From an uncultured Bacteroidia bacterium (lineage in GTDB: Bacteria; Bacteroidota; Bacteroidia; Bacteroidales; UBA932), in contig CACXMA010000014.1 in the NCBI GenBank assembly GCA_902768665.1, positions 1-64,000 on the forward strand: a stretch of DNA of 64,000 nt, read 5' to 3'. The translations under genes were made by a program, and so were the position numbers. Position 1 is the first letter of the stretch. Each line of letters starts with the position of its first letter. The notes under the pieces are model-generated. The model was not told where the DNA came from, searched no databases, and saw nothing but the letters and a program-made list of their open reading frames with translations. Shown in pieces: positions 52,328 through 62,803 of the stretch.

Positions 52328-52359
52328 TTGCAGATAAACCAAACTTAATATTAAATTTG
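52328..52359 (+). promoter_or_regulatory. Promoter of the GH5-GH94 pair
   Basis: TTG at 52328-52330 and TAAATTTG at 52352-52359, 21 bp apart, 22 bp before the GH5 ATG. Confidence 0.7.
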
Positions 52360-52381
52360 TATTCAGTTAATTCAGTGTAGA

Positions 52382-53389
52382 ATGCGTAATCCCGTTTCCG
52401 CTTTTATCCTGTCCCTCCTCCTTATCGCGACCGCTTCCTGCTCGGCCCCTGAAAAAGGCGGCCGCGTCCGCGTGGAGGGCAACAAGTTCATCGGCCCCGA
52501 CGGCAACGAGCTCATCTTCCGCGGCCTTTGCTTCTCCGATCCCGTCAAGCTGCTGCGCGACGGCCGGTGGAATGAGCCCTATTTCGCAGAAGCCGCCGAC
52601 TGGGGCGCCAATGTGGTCCGTTTTGCCGTACACCCGGCCAACCTCAACTCCCTGGGCTGGGACGAGACCTTCGAGGCCATCGACCGGGGCGTCGAATGGG
52701 CCAAAAAGTACGGTCTCTACGTCATCCTGGACTGGCACGCCATCGGCAACCTCAAGGACGAGCTCTTCACCTCCCCCATGTACGACACCACGCGCGAGGA
52801 GACCTTCCGCTTCTGGCGCACGGCCGCGAGCCGGTACAGGGACGAGCCCGCCGTCGCGCTGTATGAACTGTTCAACGAGCCCACCGTCACGGCGGAAAAT
52901 GTCGGCTCCTGCACCTGGCGGGAATGGAAACAGCTCCAGGAACAGATCATCGATACCGTCCGGACCTACAATCCCGACGCCGTGTGCCTCTGCGCGGGAT
53001 TCAACTGGGCCTATGACCTCACCCCGGTAGCGACGGATCCCATCGACAGGCCGAACATCGCCTATGTCTCCCACCCCTACCCCATGAAGCGTTCCGAGCC
53101 CTGGGAGGAGCAGTGGGAGCAGGATTTCGGCTTTGTCGCCGACACCTACCCCGTCATCTGCACGGAAATCGGATTCTGCCTCGAAGACGAGCCCGGTGCG
53201 CACATTCCGGTCATCTCCACGGAAGCCTACGGCACGCATATCACCGAATATCTCGAGAAGAAGGGCATCTCCTTCACCGTCTGGTGCTTCGACCCCCACT
53301 GGGGCCCCATGCTGATCAAAGACTGGGACTTCACCCCCACCACGCAGGGCCGCTTCTTCAAGGAGTACCTTCAGGGGAAACAACAATAA
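52382..53389 (+). CDS. GH5 endo-glucanase-like lipoprotein
   Basis: 335 residues with lipobox TASC (Cys 20). GH5 barrel: [21 protein letters not shown], the acid/base Glu in [10 protein letters not shown] and the nucleophile Glu in VICTEIGF, then [10 protein letters not shown]. Surface-exposed cleavage of a beta-glucan (cellulose or mixed-linkage glucan) is likely. It lies 4 bp before a GH94 phosphorylase that would process its cello-oligosaccharide products. Confidence 0.88.
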   Translation: MRNPVSAFILSLLLIATASCSAPEKGGRVRVEGNKFIGPDGNELIFRGLCFSDPVKLLRDGRWNEPYFAEAADWGANVVRFAVHPANLNSLGWDETFEAIDRGVEWAKKYGLYVILDWHAIGNLKDELFTSPMYDTTREETFRFWRTAASRYRDEPAVALYELFNEPTVTAENVGSCTWREWKQLQEQIIDTVRTYNPDAVCLCAGFNWAYDLTPVATDPIDRPNIAYVSHPYPMKRSEPWEEQWEQDFGFVADTYPVICTEIGFCLEDEPGAHIPVISTEAYGTHITEYLEKKGISFTVWCFDPHWGPMLIKDWDFTPTTQGRFFKEYLQGKQQ

Positions 53390-53393
53390 CCAC

Positions 53394-55781
53394 ATGAAAA
53401 CCTACGGACATTTCGACGACAAGGCCCGGGAATATGTCATCACCGACCCCGCAACTCCCTGGCCCTGGATCAATTACCTGGGAACGGAGGATTTCTTCTC
53501 CCTCATTTCCAATACCGCCGGCGGCTACTGTTTCTGCAGGGACGCCAAGTTCCGCCGCATCCTGCGCTACCGCTACAACGGCGTGCCCATGGACGACGGC
53601 GGCCGCTATTACTATATAAAGGACGGCGACACGGTCTGGAACCCCGGCTGGAAGCCCTGCAAGACCCCGCTGGAGCACTATGAGTGCCGGCACGGCATGG
53701 GATATACCCGCATCACGGGAGAGAAGGGCGGTGTCCGGGCGGAGGCCCTCTTCTTCGTCCCCATCGGCCACCGCTGCGAGGTGCACCGCATCACGCTGAC
53801 CAATACGGGGACCGAAAAAAAGACCGTCCAGCTGTATTCCTTTGCCGAATGGTGCCTGTGGAACGCCTCCACGGACATGGAGAATTTCCAGCGCAACCTG
53901 TCCACCGGCGAAGTGGAAATCGAAGGAAACGTCATCTACCACAAGACGGAATATCGCGAGCGCCGGGACCATTACGCCTTCTTCGGCGTCAACCGTCCCT
54001 TCGACGGCTTCGACACGGACCGGGAGACCTTCTTCGGCATGTACAACGGTTTCGACGCGCCGCAGCAGGTGCTTGCCGGCACATCCGGGAACTCCGTGGC
54101 CCATGGCTGGAGCCCTGTCGCATCCCACCGCTTCGACCTCACGCTGGAGCCCGGCCAGGCGCAGGAGCTCGTTTTTGTCCTCGGCTATGTGGAGAACAAG
54201 CCGGAAGAAAAATTCGTGGCGCCGAAGGTTATCAACAAGGCCGGTGCCCTCGCCATGATGGAAGCCTTCGCGACAACCGCCAGGGCCAACGCCGCCTTCC
54301 TCGCGCTGAAAGCCTACTGGGACGAGCTGCTGAGCCGTTTCTGCGTGACCTCCGACGTGCCGGAGCTCGACCGCACCGTCAATATCTGGAACCAGTACCA
54401 GTGCATGATCACCTTCCTGTTCAGCCGCAGCGCCAGCTACTTCGAAAGCGGCATCGGCCGGGGAATGGGCTTTCGCGACTCCAACCAGGACCTCGCGGGC
54501 ATCGTGCACCTGATTCCGGAGCGGGCGCGCCAGCGGATTCTCGACATCGCCGCGACGCAGTTCCCGGACGGCGGCTGCTACCACCAATACCAGCCCCTGA
54601 CCAAGCGCGGCAACAACGACATCGGCGGCGGCTTCGGCGACGACCCGCTCTGGCTCATCTTCGGCACGGTGACCTACCTCCGCGAGACCGGCGACTTCGG
54701 CATCCTGGAGGAGAAAGTGCCCTTTGACAACCGGCCGGGCACGGAAGTGTCGCTGCTGGAGCACCTCAAGATCAGCTTCCGCCACGTGAGCGGCAATCTC
54801 GGTCCCCATGGCCTGCCGCTCATCGGCCGGGCCGACTGGAACGACTGCCTCAACCTCAACTGCTTCTCCGACAACCCGGACGAGAGCTTCCAGACCACCG
54901 AGAACAAGACCGAGGGCTCGAAGGCCGAGTCGCTGATGATCGCCGGCCTGCTTGTAGCGGAAGGGAAGGATTTCGCCGAGCTGCTCGAGCGGATCGGGGA
55001 CGGCGACGCCGGGGAGGTGAGAGCCGCCGTCGCCGCCATGGAAAAAGCCGTGAAAGAGCACGGCTGGGACGGCGAATGGTTCCTCCGGGCCTACGACTAC
55101 TACGGCAGGAAGATCGGCTCGAAGGAGTGCGCCGAAAGCCAGATTTTCATCGAAAGCCAGGGATGGTGCACGATGGCTCGCATCGGTGCGGAAGAAGGCC
55201 TGTGCGACAAGGCGCTGGACGCCGCCTGCAGGCTGCTGGAGTGCGAGCACGGCCTCGTGCTGAACGTCCCGGCGTATACTTCCTATATCAAGGACTACGG
55301 CGAAATCAGCAGCTATCCCGAGGGCTACAAGGAAAACGGCGGCATCTTCTGCCACAACAACCCCTGGGTCATCATCGGCGAGGCCATGGCCGGCCGTGCG
55401 GACGACGCCTGGCGGCACTACTGCAAAATTACCCCCGCCTTCTGCAAGGACCAGAGCCTCCGCAAGGTGGAGCCTTACGTCTTCTGCCAGATGGTGGCGG
55501 GAAAGGAAGCGTTCCGGCCCGGCGAAGGGAAGAACAGCTGGCTCACCGGCACGGCCGCCTGGACCTGGAAGGCCGTCAGTGAGGCCATCCTCGGCATCAA
55601 GCCGCAGTTCGACGGCCTGCTGATCGAGCCCTGCATTCCCCTGGAGCACGGCAGCTACCGCATCCACCGCCGCTTCCGCGACGCCGAATACGATCTGAAC
55701 ATCCATTGCAGCGGGAACGGCCCCGGTCGCGCCTTCATCCCCTACAGGAGCGGGAAGCAGGCGCTGGACATCGAGCTGTAA
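53394..55781 (+). CDS. GH94 cellobiose/cellodextrin phosphorylase
   Basis: 795 residues, no signal peptide (cytoplasmic). GH94 blocks: [47 protein letters not shown] with the general-acid Asp, [28 protein letters not shown], and the phosphate-site region [15 protein letters not shown]. It phosphorolyses cellobiose or cellodextrins to glucose-1-phosphate, saving ATP. Laminaribiose or sophorose phosphorylases are related, but the N-terminal PMD-GRYYYI pattern is closest to cellobiose phosphorylase. Confidence 0.9.
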   Translation: MKTYGHFDDKAREYVITDPATPWPWINYLGTEDFFSLISNTAGGYCFCRDAKFRRILRYRYNGVPMDDGGRYYYIKDGDTVWNPGWKPCKTPLEHYECRHGMGYTRITGEKGGVRAEALFFVPIGHRCEVHRITLTNTGTEKKTVQLYSFAEWCLWNASTDMENFQRNLSTGEVEIEGNVIYHKTEYRERRDHYAFFGVNRPFDGFDTDRETFFGMYNGFDAPQQVLAGTSGNSVAHGWSPVASHRFDLTLEPGQAQELVFVLGYVENKPEEKFVAPKVINKAGALAMMEAFATTARANAAFLALKAYWDELLSRFCVTSDVPELDRTVNIWNQYQCMITFLFSRSASYFESGIGRGMGFRDSNQDLAGIVHLIPERARQRILDIAATQFPDGGCYHQYQPLTKRGNNDIGGGFGDDPLWLIFGTVTYLRETGDFGILEEKVPFDNRPGTEVSLLEHLKISFRHVSGNLGPHGLPLIGRADWNDCLNLNCFSDNPDESFQTTENKTEGSKAESLMIAGLLVAEGKDFAELLERIGDGDAGEVRAAVAAMEKAVKEHGWDGEWFLRAYDYYGRKIGSKECAESQIFIESQGWCTMARIGAEEGLCDKALDAACRLLECEHGLVLNVPAYTSYIKDYGEISSYPEGYKENGGIFCHNNPWVIIGEAMAGRADDAWRHYCKITPAFCKDQSLRKVEPYVFCQMVAGKEAFRPGEGKNSWLTGTAAWTWKAVSEAILGIKPQFDGLLIEPCIPLEHGSYRIHRRFRDAEYDLNIHCSGNGPGRAFIPYRSGKQALDIEL

Positions 55782-55787
55782 CCCGAG

Positions 55788-57176
55788 CTAGTGCTGAAGC
55801 GTCTCCTTGAGAATCTCGGAGACCGTCGGATGCGGGAAGACCACCTCCGCCAGCTCAGTGACCGTCATGCGGCGTGAGATGGCGATGCAGGCGCTCTGGA
55901 TGATTTCCGAACAGGGATTTCCGAGCATGTGAACACCCAAGACCCGTCCGTCCTTTTTCGCGGCGATGACCTTGCAAAGGCCTTCGCCGCGTTCGTTTTC
56001 CGCGACGAAACGGCCGGAGAAGGCCATGGGGAGCTTGTGGACCGTGACCTCGATACCCTTTTTGGCGGCTTCCGCCTCGGTCAGACCGGCGCCGGCGACC
56101 TCGGGATTGGTATAGACCACGCCCGGGATGGCGTCGTAGGACATCGCGGCATCGCGGCCGAGGATGGTGTCGACGGCGACCTCTCCCTCGCGGCTGGCGG
56201 TATGGGCCAGCATGGAGAAACCGGTGATGTCGCCCGCGGCATAGACATTCGGCAAGGACGTGCGCATCTTCGCATCGACCTTCACGCCGACGGGACGGCC
56301 GGCGGGGTTCAGCGCATATTCGAGGCCGAGCGTCTCGAGGCCGAAACCGCTCAGCGTGGCACGGCGGCCGATGGAAACGAGGATCCGGTCTCCCGTAGCG
56401 CGGCAGCTCTCCCCTTCCGGGGTCTCATAGACGACGGTGTCGCCCTCGATGGCGGTCACCTTGCAGCTGAGGTGGAAGTCGACGCCCTTCTTGGCGTACT
56501 GGGCCTGGAGCATGGCGCTGATCTCGTCGTCCATGGGCCCGAGGATCTTCGGGAGCATCTCCACGACCGTCACCTCGGTACCGATGCTGTTGAAAAAGCT
56601 GGCGAACTCCATGCCGATGACGCCGCCGCCGATGACGACAAGGCGTTCGGGACGCTCCGGCAGGGCGAGGATCTCACGGTTCGTCAGGGATATGCCGGCA
56701 TCGAGGCTTTCGCGAAGGCCCGGGATCGGCGGGACGGCCGCCTCGGAACCGGTGCACAGAAGAAGGTTCGCGGCCTCGTATTCCGCCTCGCCGGCCTGCA
56801 GGCGGATAATGCCCGTTTCGGCGTCCCGGCCGAGGATCGTGGCGCATTCCTTCACCACCTCCACGCCGGCGTCCCGCATCTGGACACGCACGCCGCCGAC
56901 AAGTTTCTTGACGACCTTTTCCTTGCGCTTGAGCACGGCCGCATAGTCGACGCCGGCGCCTTCCGGCACGCTGACGCCGTATTTGTCGCCGTGTTTGGCA
57001 TAGTCGAAGACCTTGGCGCTGTACAGCAGGGTCTTTGTGGGGATGCAGCCTTCGTTGAGGCAGACGCCGCCGAGTTCGCGTTTTTCAAAAAGGATGGTGG
57101 AAAGGCCGGCCTTCGCCGCCTTGGCTGCGGCGACATAACCGCCGGGGCCTCCCCCGATGATGGCAAGTTGATACAT
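55788..57176 (-). CDS. lpdA: Dihydrolipoyl dehydrogenase
   Basis: 462 residues. FAD site IIGGGPGGYVAAAKAAKAG, redox disulfide GGVCLNEGCIPTK, NAD site LVVIGGGVIGMEF, FAD site VYAAGDITG, and the C-terminal catalytic His-Glu in VFPHPTVSE. It reoxidises lipoyl groups of 2-oxoacid dehydrogenase or glycine cleavage complexes; none of those partners is in the window. It converges with GH94 with a 6-bp gap. Confidence 0.96.
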   Translation of the reverse strand: MYQLAIIGGGPGGYVAAAKAAKAGLSTILFEKRELGGVCLNEGCIPTKTLLYSAKVFDYAKHGDKYGVSVPEGAGVDYAAVLKRKEKVVKKLVGGVRVQMRDAGVEVVKECATILGRDAETGIIRLQAGEAEYEAANLLLCTGSEAAVPPIPGLRESLDAGISLTNREILALPERPERLVVIGGGVIGMEFASFFNSIGTEVTVVEMLPKILGPMDDEISAMLQAQYAKKGVDFHLSCKVTAIEGDTVVYETPEGESCRATGDRILVSIGRRATLSGFGLETLGLEYALNPAGRPVGVKVDAKMRTSLPNVYAAGDITGFSMLAHTASREGEVAVDTILGRDAAMSYDAIPGVVYTNPEVAGAGLTEAEAAKKGIEVTVHKLPMAFSGRFVAENERGEGLCKVIAAKKDGRVLGVHMLGNPCSEIIQSACIAISRRMTVTELAEVVFPHPTVSEILKETLQH

Positions 57177-57202
57177 GGTCAGTATGGGTTATTCTTTTGT
57201 GG

Positions 57203-58636
57203 TTATTGCATGGATGATACCGTGGCGGCCTTGACTTCGAACCAGTTGGTGCTTGCATTGCCGCCGAGCAGGCGGTACTCGGAATGATTGCCCCATGAGG
57301 CCGGCCTGTCCTCGATTTTCATGTCCTGGCCGGTGTCGTTGGAGACAAAGGAGGAGATGGAGGACTGCCAGGCGCGGATGCGGTCCTTTGCGACGGCGGG
57401 CGAGCTGAGGCCGCTGCCGAGGCAAAGCTCGCGGAGATAGGAACGGTACTGGGCCCGCCAGGTCTTGTTCTGGAGGATCTTATAGACGAGGGGGATGTCG
57501 CTGCTCCCCCAGTTGTAAGGATCCTGCCGGCCGGAGTCGCTGACGATGTGGCTGGTTCCCAGCGTATTGTCATAGTCGTAGGGAATCATATAGACCTTGT
57601 ACTTCTCCGGGTCGGTCGTGGTGAAATAAAGATAATAATTGTTGGTGTTGCCCCAGTAGTCGTCCCACATGCCGACGGCGACGATGACGGCATAGGTCCG
57701 AAGCAGAAGGTCCACGTCCATCACCGAGGCGATCCACTTGTCGAAGTCGGCGCCGCTTTTGGAGGCCACGCCCTGAATGAAATTCCGCAGCTGGGCCTTT
57801 GCCGCCTCAAATCCCCTCTCCTTGTTGGTTTTCAGCTCGTAGGAATAGGTGTGGCGGTTGTCGTCGACGCCCATGGAGGCGTTGACATCCCGGAGCGAAG
57901 AGCCCCAAGCGCATTTCCAGAGGTTGCCGTCCTTGCCCCCGAACTCTTTCCGGCGGATGCGGAGATAGTTCTTGTCGATATGCTCCATCATGCCGTAGAC
58001 GCCATAATACTTCTCGCTGTGGTCGCCTATCCGGATCCACAGGCGGGCATAGACGTCCCGGATCGCCGTCCAGACGCCGAAGCGGCGGAAAAGGTCGTAG
58101 CAGTAGATCTCGCGGACATAGGCCGCGTCGTCCTTGAACCACTTCAGGTCCATCTTGCGAAGCCCCTTCAGCGTATGGTCTTCGTCCGGGAAATACTTGT
58201 GGAAATTGAGGCCGAAATGCACGTGCTGAGGGCTCTTTGCATCGCCCGGCCAGCGGCGGGAGGTATTCCCCTTGAGGCGGAGGCCGCTGTCGGGAAGGAC
58301 CGTCTCGGAGCCGCCCTTGACATAGCGGACTTCGCAGCGGACATACTCCTGCGTGTTGGAATCGGCCTCATAATACTTCAGAAGCTGATCCCACTCCGCC
58401 TGCGGGACGCTGATGTGGATTTCGGGAATCACCGATGCGTCAAAGACATAGGAGACAGCTTTGCTCCAGTTGACATCGTCGGCGTCGTCGCCGTCATCCT
58501 CCCCGGGACCGACCGGCGTTTCCGGCCCCTCGCCGGGCTCGACGGTAATGGCATCGCCCTTGCCGCAGCCCGAAAGGGCCAGGGCAAGGACGATGCTGAT
58601 CAGGGATAGAAGGTATGTGTTACTCCTCCGGTGCAC
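57203..58636 (-). CDS. CotH-family lipoprotein
   Basis: About 477 residues from GTG 58636, which starts a lipoprotein signal (HRRSNTYLLSLISIVLALALSGC); ATG 58699 would overlap the upstream gene by 80 nt. CotH kinase blocks: PEIHISVPQAEWDQLL, GLRLKGNTSRRWPG, LNFHKYFPDEDH, YGVYGMMEHIDKNYLR, and YMIPYDYDNTLG. CotH proteins are atypical protein kinases in spore coats; surface homologues in Bacteroidota are uncharacterised. It is the last gene of the ABC-containing operon. Confidence 0.85.
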   Translation of the reverse strand: MHRRSNTYLLSLISIVLALALSGCGKGDAITVEPGEGPETPVGPGEDDGDDADDVNWSKAVSYVFDASVIPEIHISVPQAEWDQLLKYYEADSNTQEYVRCEVRYVKGGSETVLPDSGLRLKGNTSRRWPGDAKSPQHVHFGLNFHKYFPDEDHTLKGLRKMDLKWFKDDAAYVREIYCYDLFRRFGVWTAIRDVYARLWIRIGDHSEKYYGVYGMMEHIDKNYLRIRRKEFGGKDGNLWKCAWGSSLRDVNASMGVDDNRHTYSYELKTNKERGFEAAKAQLRNFIQGVASKSGADFDKWIASVMDVDLLLRTYAVIVAVGMWDDYWGNTNNYYLYFTTTDPEKYKVYMIPYDYDNTLGTSHIVSDSGRQDPYNWGSSDIPLVYKILQNKTWRAQYRSYLRELCLGSGLSSPAVAKDRIRAWQSSISSFVSNDTGQDMKIEDRPASWGNHSEYRLLGGNASTNWFEVKAATVSSMQ

Positions 58637-60923
58637 TTTCGGGTTCAGCTTCCGGTTCGTCTTGTTCGCCTGCGGCTTCTTCCAAGGAAGGAGTTTCATC
58701 CTCAGTACCCTCGGAGGTCTCCTCTACCTGCTCGACCATGGGCTCCTCATAACGGGCAAGGCCGATGCAGCCGAGCTTGTTCTTGTACCAGAGGATACCA
58801 AAGACGAGGCCGAGAATCAGCAGGATGCAGAGCCAGGTCAGGCAGCGGCGACGGCGGCGCTTGGCACGCTCCTTCGGGTCGACGGCCGTGAGCTTCGGCA
58901 GCTGGGCCAGCGAGGTGAGGGACTTGCCGAAGGCACCGGTGACAAGGGCACGGGCGTTGATGGCCCAGCCGTTGGCGTTGAGCACCGGGCCGAGGTTGCG
59001 CCGGCGGAGTTTCCGCCAGGCGATGAACACGGAAGGCAGGGAAATTACCAGCATGATGCAGGCGATCACAAGAAGGAACTGCCAGATATTCAGCGATGCG
59101 ATGCCCTGGATAGCCTTGACCAGGAACTGGCCGAGGAAGCCGAGAGCCATGCCGATGGCGGCAAAAATACCGGCGAACTTGGCAATATCAAAGGACGAGG
59201 TAATCGCAGCGGCCGGTGCCGGCTTCTCGCCTTCCGTACCCGTTGCCTTATCGGCAGCGGAGGTAAGGTCGCCCATCGACTTTTCATTCTTCTTGGCGGC
59301 CATACTGTCGATCTTCTCGGAGATCCATCTGGCAACTTTCTTATAGGGAGCCCAGAAGGCCTGGCGAAGACTGATCGGATTCTCAATGATCTGCGTCACG
59401 ACTGCATCCCAGTCATTTCCGTCACGGTCATAGAACAGGGCGTTGCGGCCGACGCGGAGGTCGTCCACGTCACCGTCGGTCAGGACGGCAGCGATGGTCA
59501 TCGTCTTGCCGAGGACCTTCGATACGCAGTTGCAGTAGAGGATGTACATGCCGCTGAGGGCGGACACGTCGCCCTGCCTGCCCATGTCGGCGACCTTGAC
59601 GCAGAGGTCCGTGGAACGCTGGTCGATATAGAGGCGGCCGGCCTGGAACACGGCCTTGCGGTCCGGATCGTAGAAGTCGGCGAGGACGACGTAGTTGTTG
59701 AGGAAGTCATAGAAGCCACGCACCAGACGCAGGAGCTTGTCGACGGTCTCGATGGAGACGGCTTCCGCCTCGAGGGCCTTGTCCTTCTCGACGAGCTCGA
59801 GCAGGGCGGCCTTCCTGTCGGCCTTGAGAATGGCGCGGACGGTCTCCTCGCCGAGGGGCTCGACTTCGGCGCCGGCCTTGGCGCCCATCCAGGCGCTGTA
59901 GGCGGCGAACTTGCCGAGAATCTCGTTCCACTCCCCTTCCGTAAGGGCTTTCTTGCCCTTGCAGGCCTCGTCGAGGACGAGGGCCTTGAGCGTGGCGAAA
60001 GCGCCCTGCCAGGCCGGGTTGATGGCCTTGACATCGAGCGGAAGCGCCTGGGAGGCGTCCGGACGGGCCAGCGGATAGGTCTCGATCTCGGCGAGACGGT
60101 CCGTCAGGTCGTCGCCGCTGATGGCGGCAATCTTCTCTAGGGAGACGTCGACGGTGCCCTGGGCGTCAGGGTTGAAGGAGATGAGCTTGCAGCGCATGAA
60201 GTAGTCCGCAATCTTGGCCTTGAGGGCCTCGCAGGCGGCCAGCGCGTCGGCGGTCTTGTCGCCGAACGGGAAGATGTCCTTCTTGCCGGCCTCGGCAGCG
60301 TCACGCCAGGCGGCATAGGCGGCGCAAGCGGCATAGAAAGCCTCGATGTGGTCCGCCGTCACGCCCTCGACGCCGCTGCGGTCCGCCGCGGAACCGATCT
60401 GGGCGGCAATCTGGCCGATCAGGGTCGCGAGTGCCTCGTCGTCAGCGGCCGAGGCGGGAGTGATGATGCCGTCGCCGTTGAAAAGGGTCTTGGCGAAGAT
60501 CCGGACGTTGTCGGCGGTGTCTTCCAGGTCGATGGAATCCTTCTCCAGCCCGAGATTGGAAAGAATCTGCTTGGCGGAAGCGAGAAGGGCGGCGCCGTCG
60601 GGATTCTCCGTATTGAACTCCGCGAACGGGAGGAAGCTCTGTCGGTTGAGCAGCAGGTCCGGATGCTTGACGATGCCGGTCAGCCACTTGGCCGTCGCGA
60701 CGACCTCGTCGACACGGATCTTGCCGTCGCCGTTGCCGTCGATCAGCTGCAGGGTCTTCCTGTCGAACTCCAGTCCGTCGACCGGGCAACTCAGGACAGT
60801 CCAGAGCTTGCGGTCGAGCTCGCCGAGACGGACGATATCCTCGCCGCAGGAAATCTTGACGCGGACCGTCCCGCCGACCGGGGCGAAATTCCACTTGTAC
60901 TCGTTGGTTTTCTTCTTTTTCAT
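58620..60923 (-). CDS. Large membrane protein with EF-hand-like motif
   Basis: 767 residues. N-terminal region with an EF-hand-like calcium loop DGNGDGKIRVDEV at about 62-74, and a second, looser FNGDGIITPASA. A long helical domain follows. Three membrane helices lie in the last 180 residues (IFAAIGMALGFLGQFLV, FLLVIACIMLVISLPSVFI, WLCILLILGLVFGILWY), and the tail is very acidic (EPEAEPESAPEE). No family recognised. It lies 15 bp after the permease gene, so it probably works with the transporter. Confidence 0.7.
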   Translation of the reverse strand: MKKKKTNEYKWNFAPVGGTVRVKISCGEDIVRLGELDRKLWTVLSCPVDGLEFDRKTLQLIDGNGDGKIRVDEVVATAKWLTGIVKHPDLLLNRQSFLPFAEFNTENPDGAALLASAKQILSNLGLEKDSIDLEDTADNVRIFAKTLFNGDGIITPASAADDEALATLIGQIAAQIGSAADRSGVEGVTADHIEAFYAACAAYAAWRDAAEAGKKDIFPFGDKTADALAACEALKAKIADYFMRCKLISFNPDAQGTVDVSLEKIAAISGDDLTDRLAEIETYPLARPDASQALPLDVKAINPAWQGAFATLKALVLDEACKGKKALTEGEWNEILGKFAAYSAWMGAKAGAEVEPLGEETVRAILKADRKAALLELVEKDKALEAEAVSIETVDKLLRLVRGFYDFLNNYVVLADFYDPDRKAVFQAGRLYIDQRSTDLCVKVADMGRQGDVSALSGMYILYCNCVSKVLGKTMTIAAVLTDGDVDDLRVGRNALFYDRDGNDWDAVVTQIIENPISLRQAFWAPYKKVARWISEKIDSMAAKKNEKSMGDLTSAADKATGTEGEKPAPAAAITSSFDIAKFAGIFAAIGMALGFLGQFLVKAIQGIASLNIWQFLLVIACIMLVISLPSVFIAWRKLRRRNLGPVLNANGWAINARALVTGAFGKSLTSLAQLPKLTAVDPKERAKRRRRRCLTWLCILLILGLVFGILWYKNKLGCIGLARYEEPMVEQVEETSEGTEDETPSLEEAAGEQDEPEAEPESAPEE

Positions 60924-60938
60924 ATCGGTATAGATTAA

Positions 60939-62144
60939 TTATTCATGGACATTGCGCCGGATCATGAGCGCGTGCATCAGGGAGAACACGACGAAAAGGC
61001 CGAGGGCCACGAGGATGATTCTCCCCATGCCGACGCCCTGGAACGAAGGATTGTAGCTGAGCAGGATCTTCTCGAGGAAGCCGTATGCAAAGGGCAGCAG
61101 CAGGACGGCTGTCAGCAGCGAAACGAAGTTGAGGATCACGGTCGTCACGGCATAGGGCCGGCAAATCTGCCCCTTGGTGTATCCGAGCGCGATCAGCGTG
61201 GCGTTCTTCTCCTTGTTCTTCTCGATGAGAAGGTGGATGCTGACGACCAGCAGGAAGAAAGCCAGCAGGCAGATGACCAGACCCAGCAGGACCACGGCCT
61301 CGGCGATGCCCTTGACCAGGGAAACGATCTTGATGGAATCCGCACCTGTTCCGTCGTACTGGAAGCCCTTGTCGCGGATGAAATCGATGACGGCCTGGTC
61401 GTTCTTGCCGCTGGGCTTGATGATGATGCGGGAAGGACGGTATTCGGCATCCGCCTCGACGGTGCCGTATTTCCGGTTGGCGGCATCGAGGAAGTCCTCC
61501 GGCACGAGGACCGTGTTGATGCGGTTGGTGAAGCCGACAACGCGCGCCTTATAGTAATGGACCATGCCGTTGCCGTGGCAGCGCATGCGGAAAACCAGCA
61601 TCTTGATCTGCGCCTCGTTGAGCTGGCTCAGTCCCTTGCCGGGGGCCAGACCGAAGTTGTAGACCTTGAGGTAGGCGCTCGGGAGAATCACCGGCACGAA
61701 GAGCGTCGGGTCGTCGATGAGGTAGCTGTCGTCATCGTAGACCGTCGCCGACCAGGCATTCAGCTTGAGGTCCACGAACTGGGAAGGGATGCTTTCCAGG
61801 AAGAAGGCGGAGGAGAAATTCACGCCCAGGGCGCTCAGGTCGATGTTGAGGTCGAAGTTGGCCGTCCGGAACCCGCCGATGGACTCCACGCCCTCGCACT
61901 GGCTGATTTCCCTGAGCTCTTCGGCGGTGAAGCGGTTGTCCTGCCCCGTGACGACGGGACCGCGGGAAATGACGAGATAGTTGTTGGCGATGGCGCCTTC
62001 CGGGTCCTGGAAGGTGGCGGACACGTCGCTGTAGGCGCGGATGCCGAACAGGAGGATGAACACGCCCACGATGTTCGCCAGCACGAAACCGATGAGCTGG
62101 ACCGGGTTGGACTTGGCCAGGAGGAGTTTGTAAACGAGTCTCAT
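60939..62144 (-). CDS. FtsX/MacB-type ABC transporter permease
   Basis: 401 residues. N-terminal helix (LIGFVLANIVGVFILLFGI), a large extracytoplasmic domain of about 220 residues, then three helices with the FtsX-like cytoplasmic loop ATLIALGYTKGQICRPYAV. Topology is that of mechanotransmission-type ABC permeases (MacB, LolCE, FtsX) rather than importers. It overlaps the ATPase gene by 4 nt. Confidence 0.85.
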   Translation of the reverse strand: MRLVYKLLLAKSNPVQLIGFVLANIVGVFILLFGIRAYSDVSATFQDPEGAIANNYLVISRGPVVTGQDNRFTAEELREISQCEGVESIGGFRTANFDLNIDLSALGVNFSSAFFLESIPSQFVDLKLNAWSATVYDDDSYLIDDPTLFVPVILPSAYLKVYNFGLAPGKGLSQLNEAQIKMLVFRMRCHGNGMVHYYKARVVGFTNRINTVLVPEDFLDAANRKYGTVEADAEYRPSRIIIKPSGKNDQAVIDFIRDKGFQYDGTGADSIKIVSLVKGIAEAVVLLGLVICLLAFFLLVVSIHLLIEKNKEKNATLIALGYTKGQICRPYAVTTVILNFVSLLTAVLLLPFAYGFLEKILLSYNPSFQGVGMGRIILVALGLFVVFSLMHALMIRRNVHE

Positions 62145-62791
62145 AGGTGTACAATCCGGTTATAGTCGTAGGGAAGGTCGCGGCCGATCGAGGTGACGAT
62201 GAGGCCCGCGCCGTCGCGGGCGATGCGTTCGTGGAGCATGTCGGCCATGATCTGGCTGTTGGTGTCGTCGAGGTGGCTGACCGGCTCGTCCATGACGAGG
62301 AAATCGGCCGCCTGGCAGAGCATGCGGATAAAGGCCACGCGCTGCTTCTGCCCGAAGGACAGGCGCTTGACGCGGGAGTGGACTTTCTTCAGGAGACCGA
62401 GGCGGTCGAAGCAGCGGATGACGTCCTCGTCGCTCATGCCCGAAGCCATCGGCTTGAGGTGGATGTTCTCCAGCGCCGTCAGCTCGTCAAACAGGAGCAT
62501 GCCCTGGAAGACGGAGGAGAAGGACTCGCGGCGCAGCCGGGACCACTGGCGGTGGGAGAATTTGCGGATGTCCGTGCCGTCGAAGGTGATCGTCCCGGTA
62601 TAGTCCCGGCGAAGACCGTAGAGATAGCTGCAGAGGGTGGTCTTTCCCTTGCCGGAATCCGCGCGGACGAGGTAGGACTGCCCCTTTTCGAACAGGAGGT
62701 CGCTCCGCCAGACCTCGGAGTGGACCTTGTCGGCGGGAACCTCCTCCAGGAAGGCGGGAACTACTTGCTGCAGATGGATTTGGCGAATCAT
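62141..62791 (-). CDS. ABC transporter ATP-binding protein
   Basis: 216 residues. Walker A is RADSGKGKTTL, the signature KRLSFGQKQRVAF is a variant of LSGGQ, and Walker B is FLVMDEPVSHLD. The switch region reads IVTSIGRDL, with Ser where most family members have the H-loop His. That may lower or alter ATPase activity. Pairs with the permease downstream. Confidence 0.9.
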   Translation of the reverse strand: MIRQIHLQQVVPAFLEEVPADKVHSEVWRSDLLFEKGQSYLVRADSGKGKTTLCSYLYGLRRDYTGTITFDGTDIRKFSHRQWSRLRRESFSSVFQGMLLFDELTALENIHLKPMASGMSDEDVIRCFDRLGLLKKVHSRVKRLSFGQKQRVAFIRMLCQAADFLVMDEPVSHLDDTNSQIMADMLHERIARDGAGLIVTSIGRDLPYDYNRIVHL

Positions 62792-62803
62792 AACCGGGAA
62801 GAG

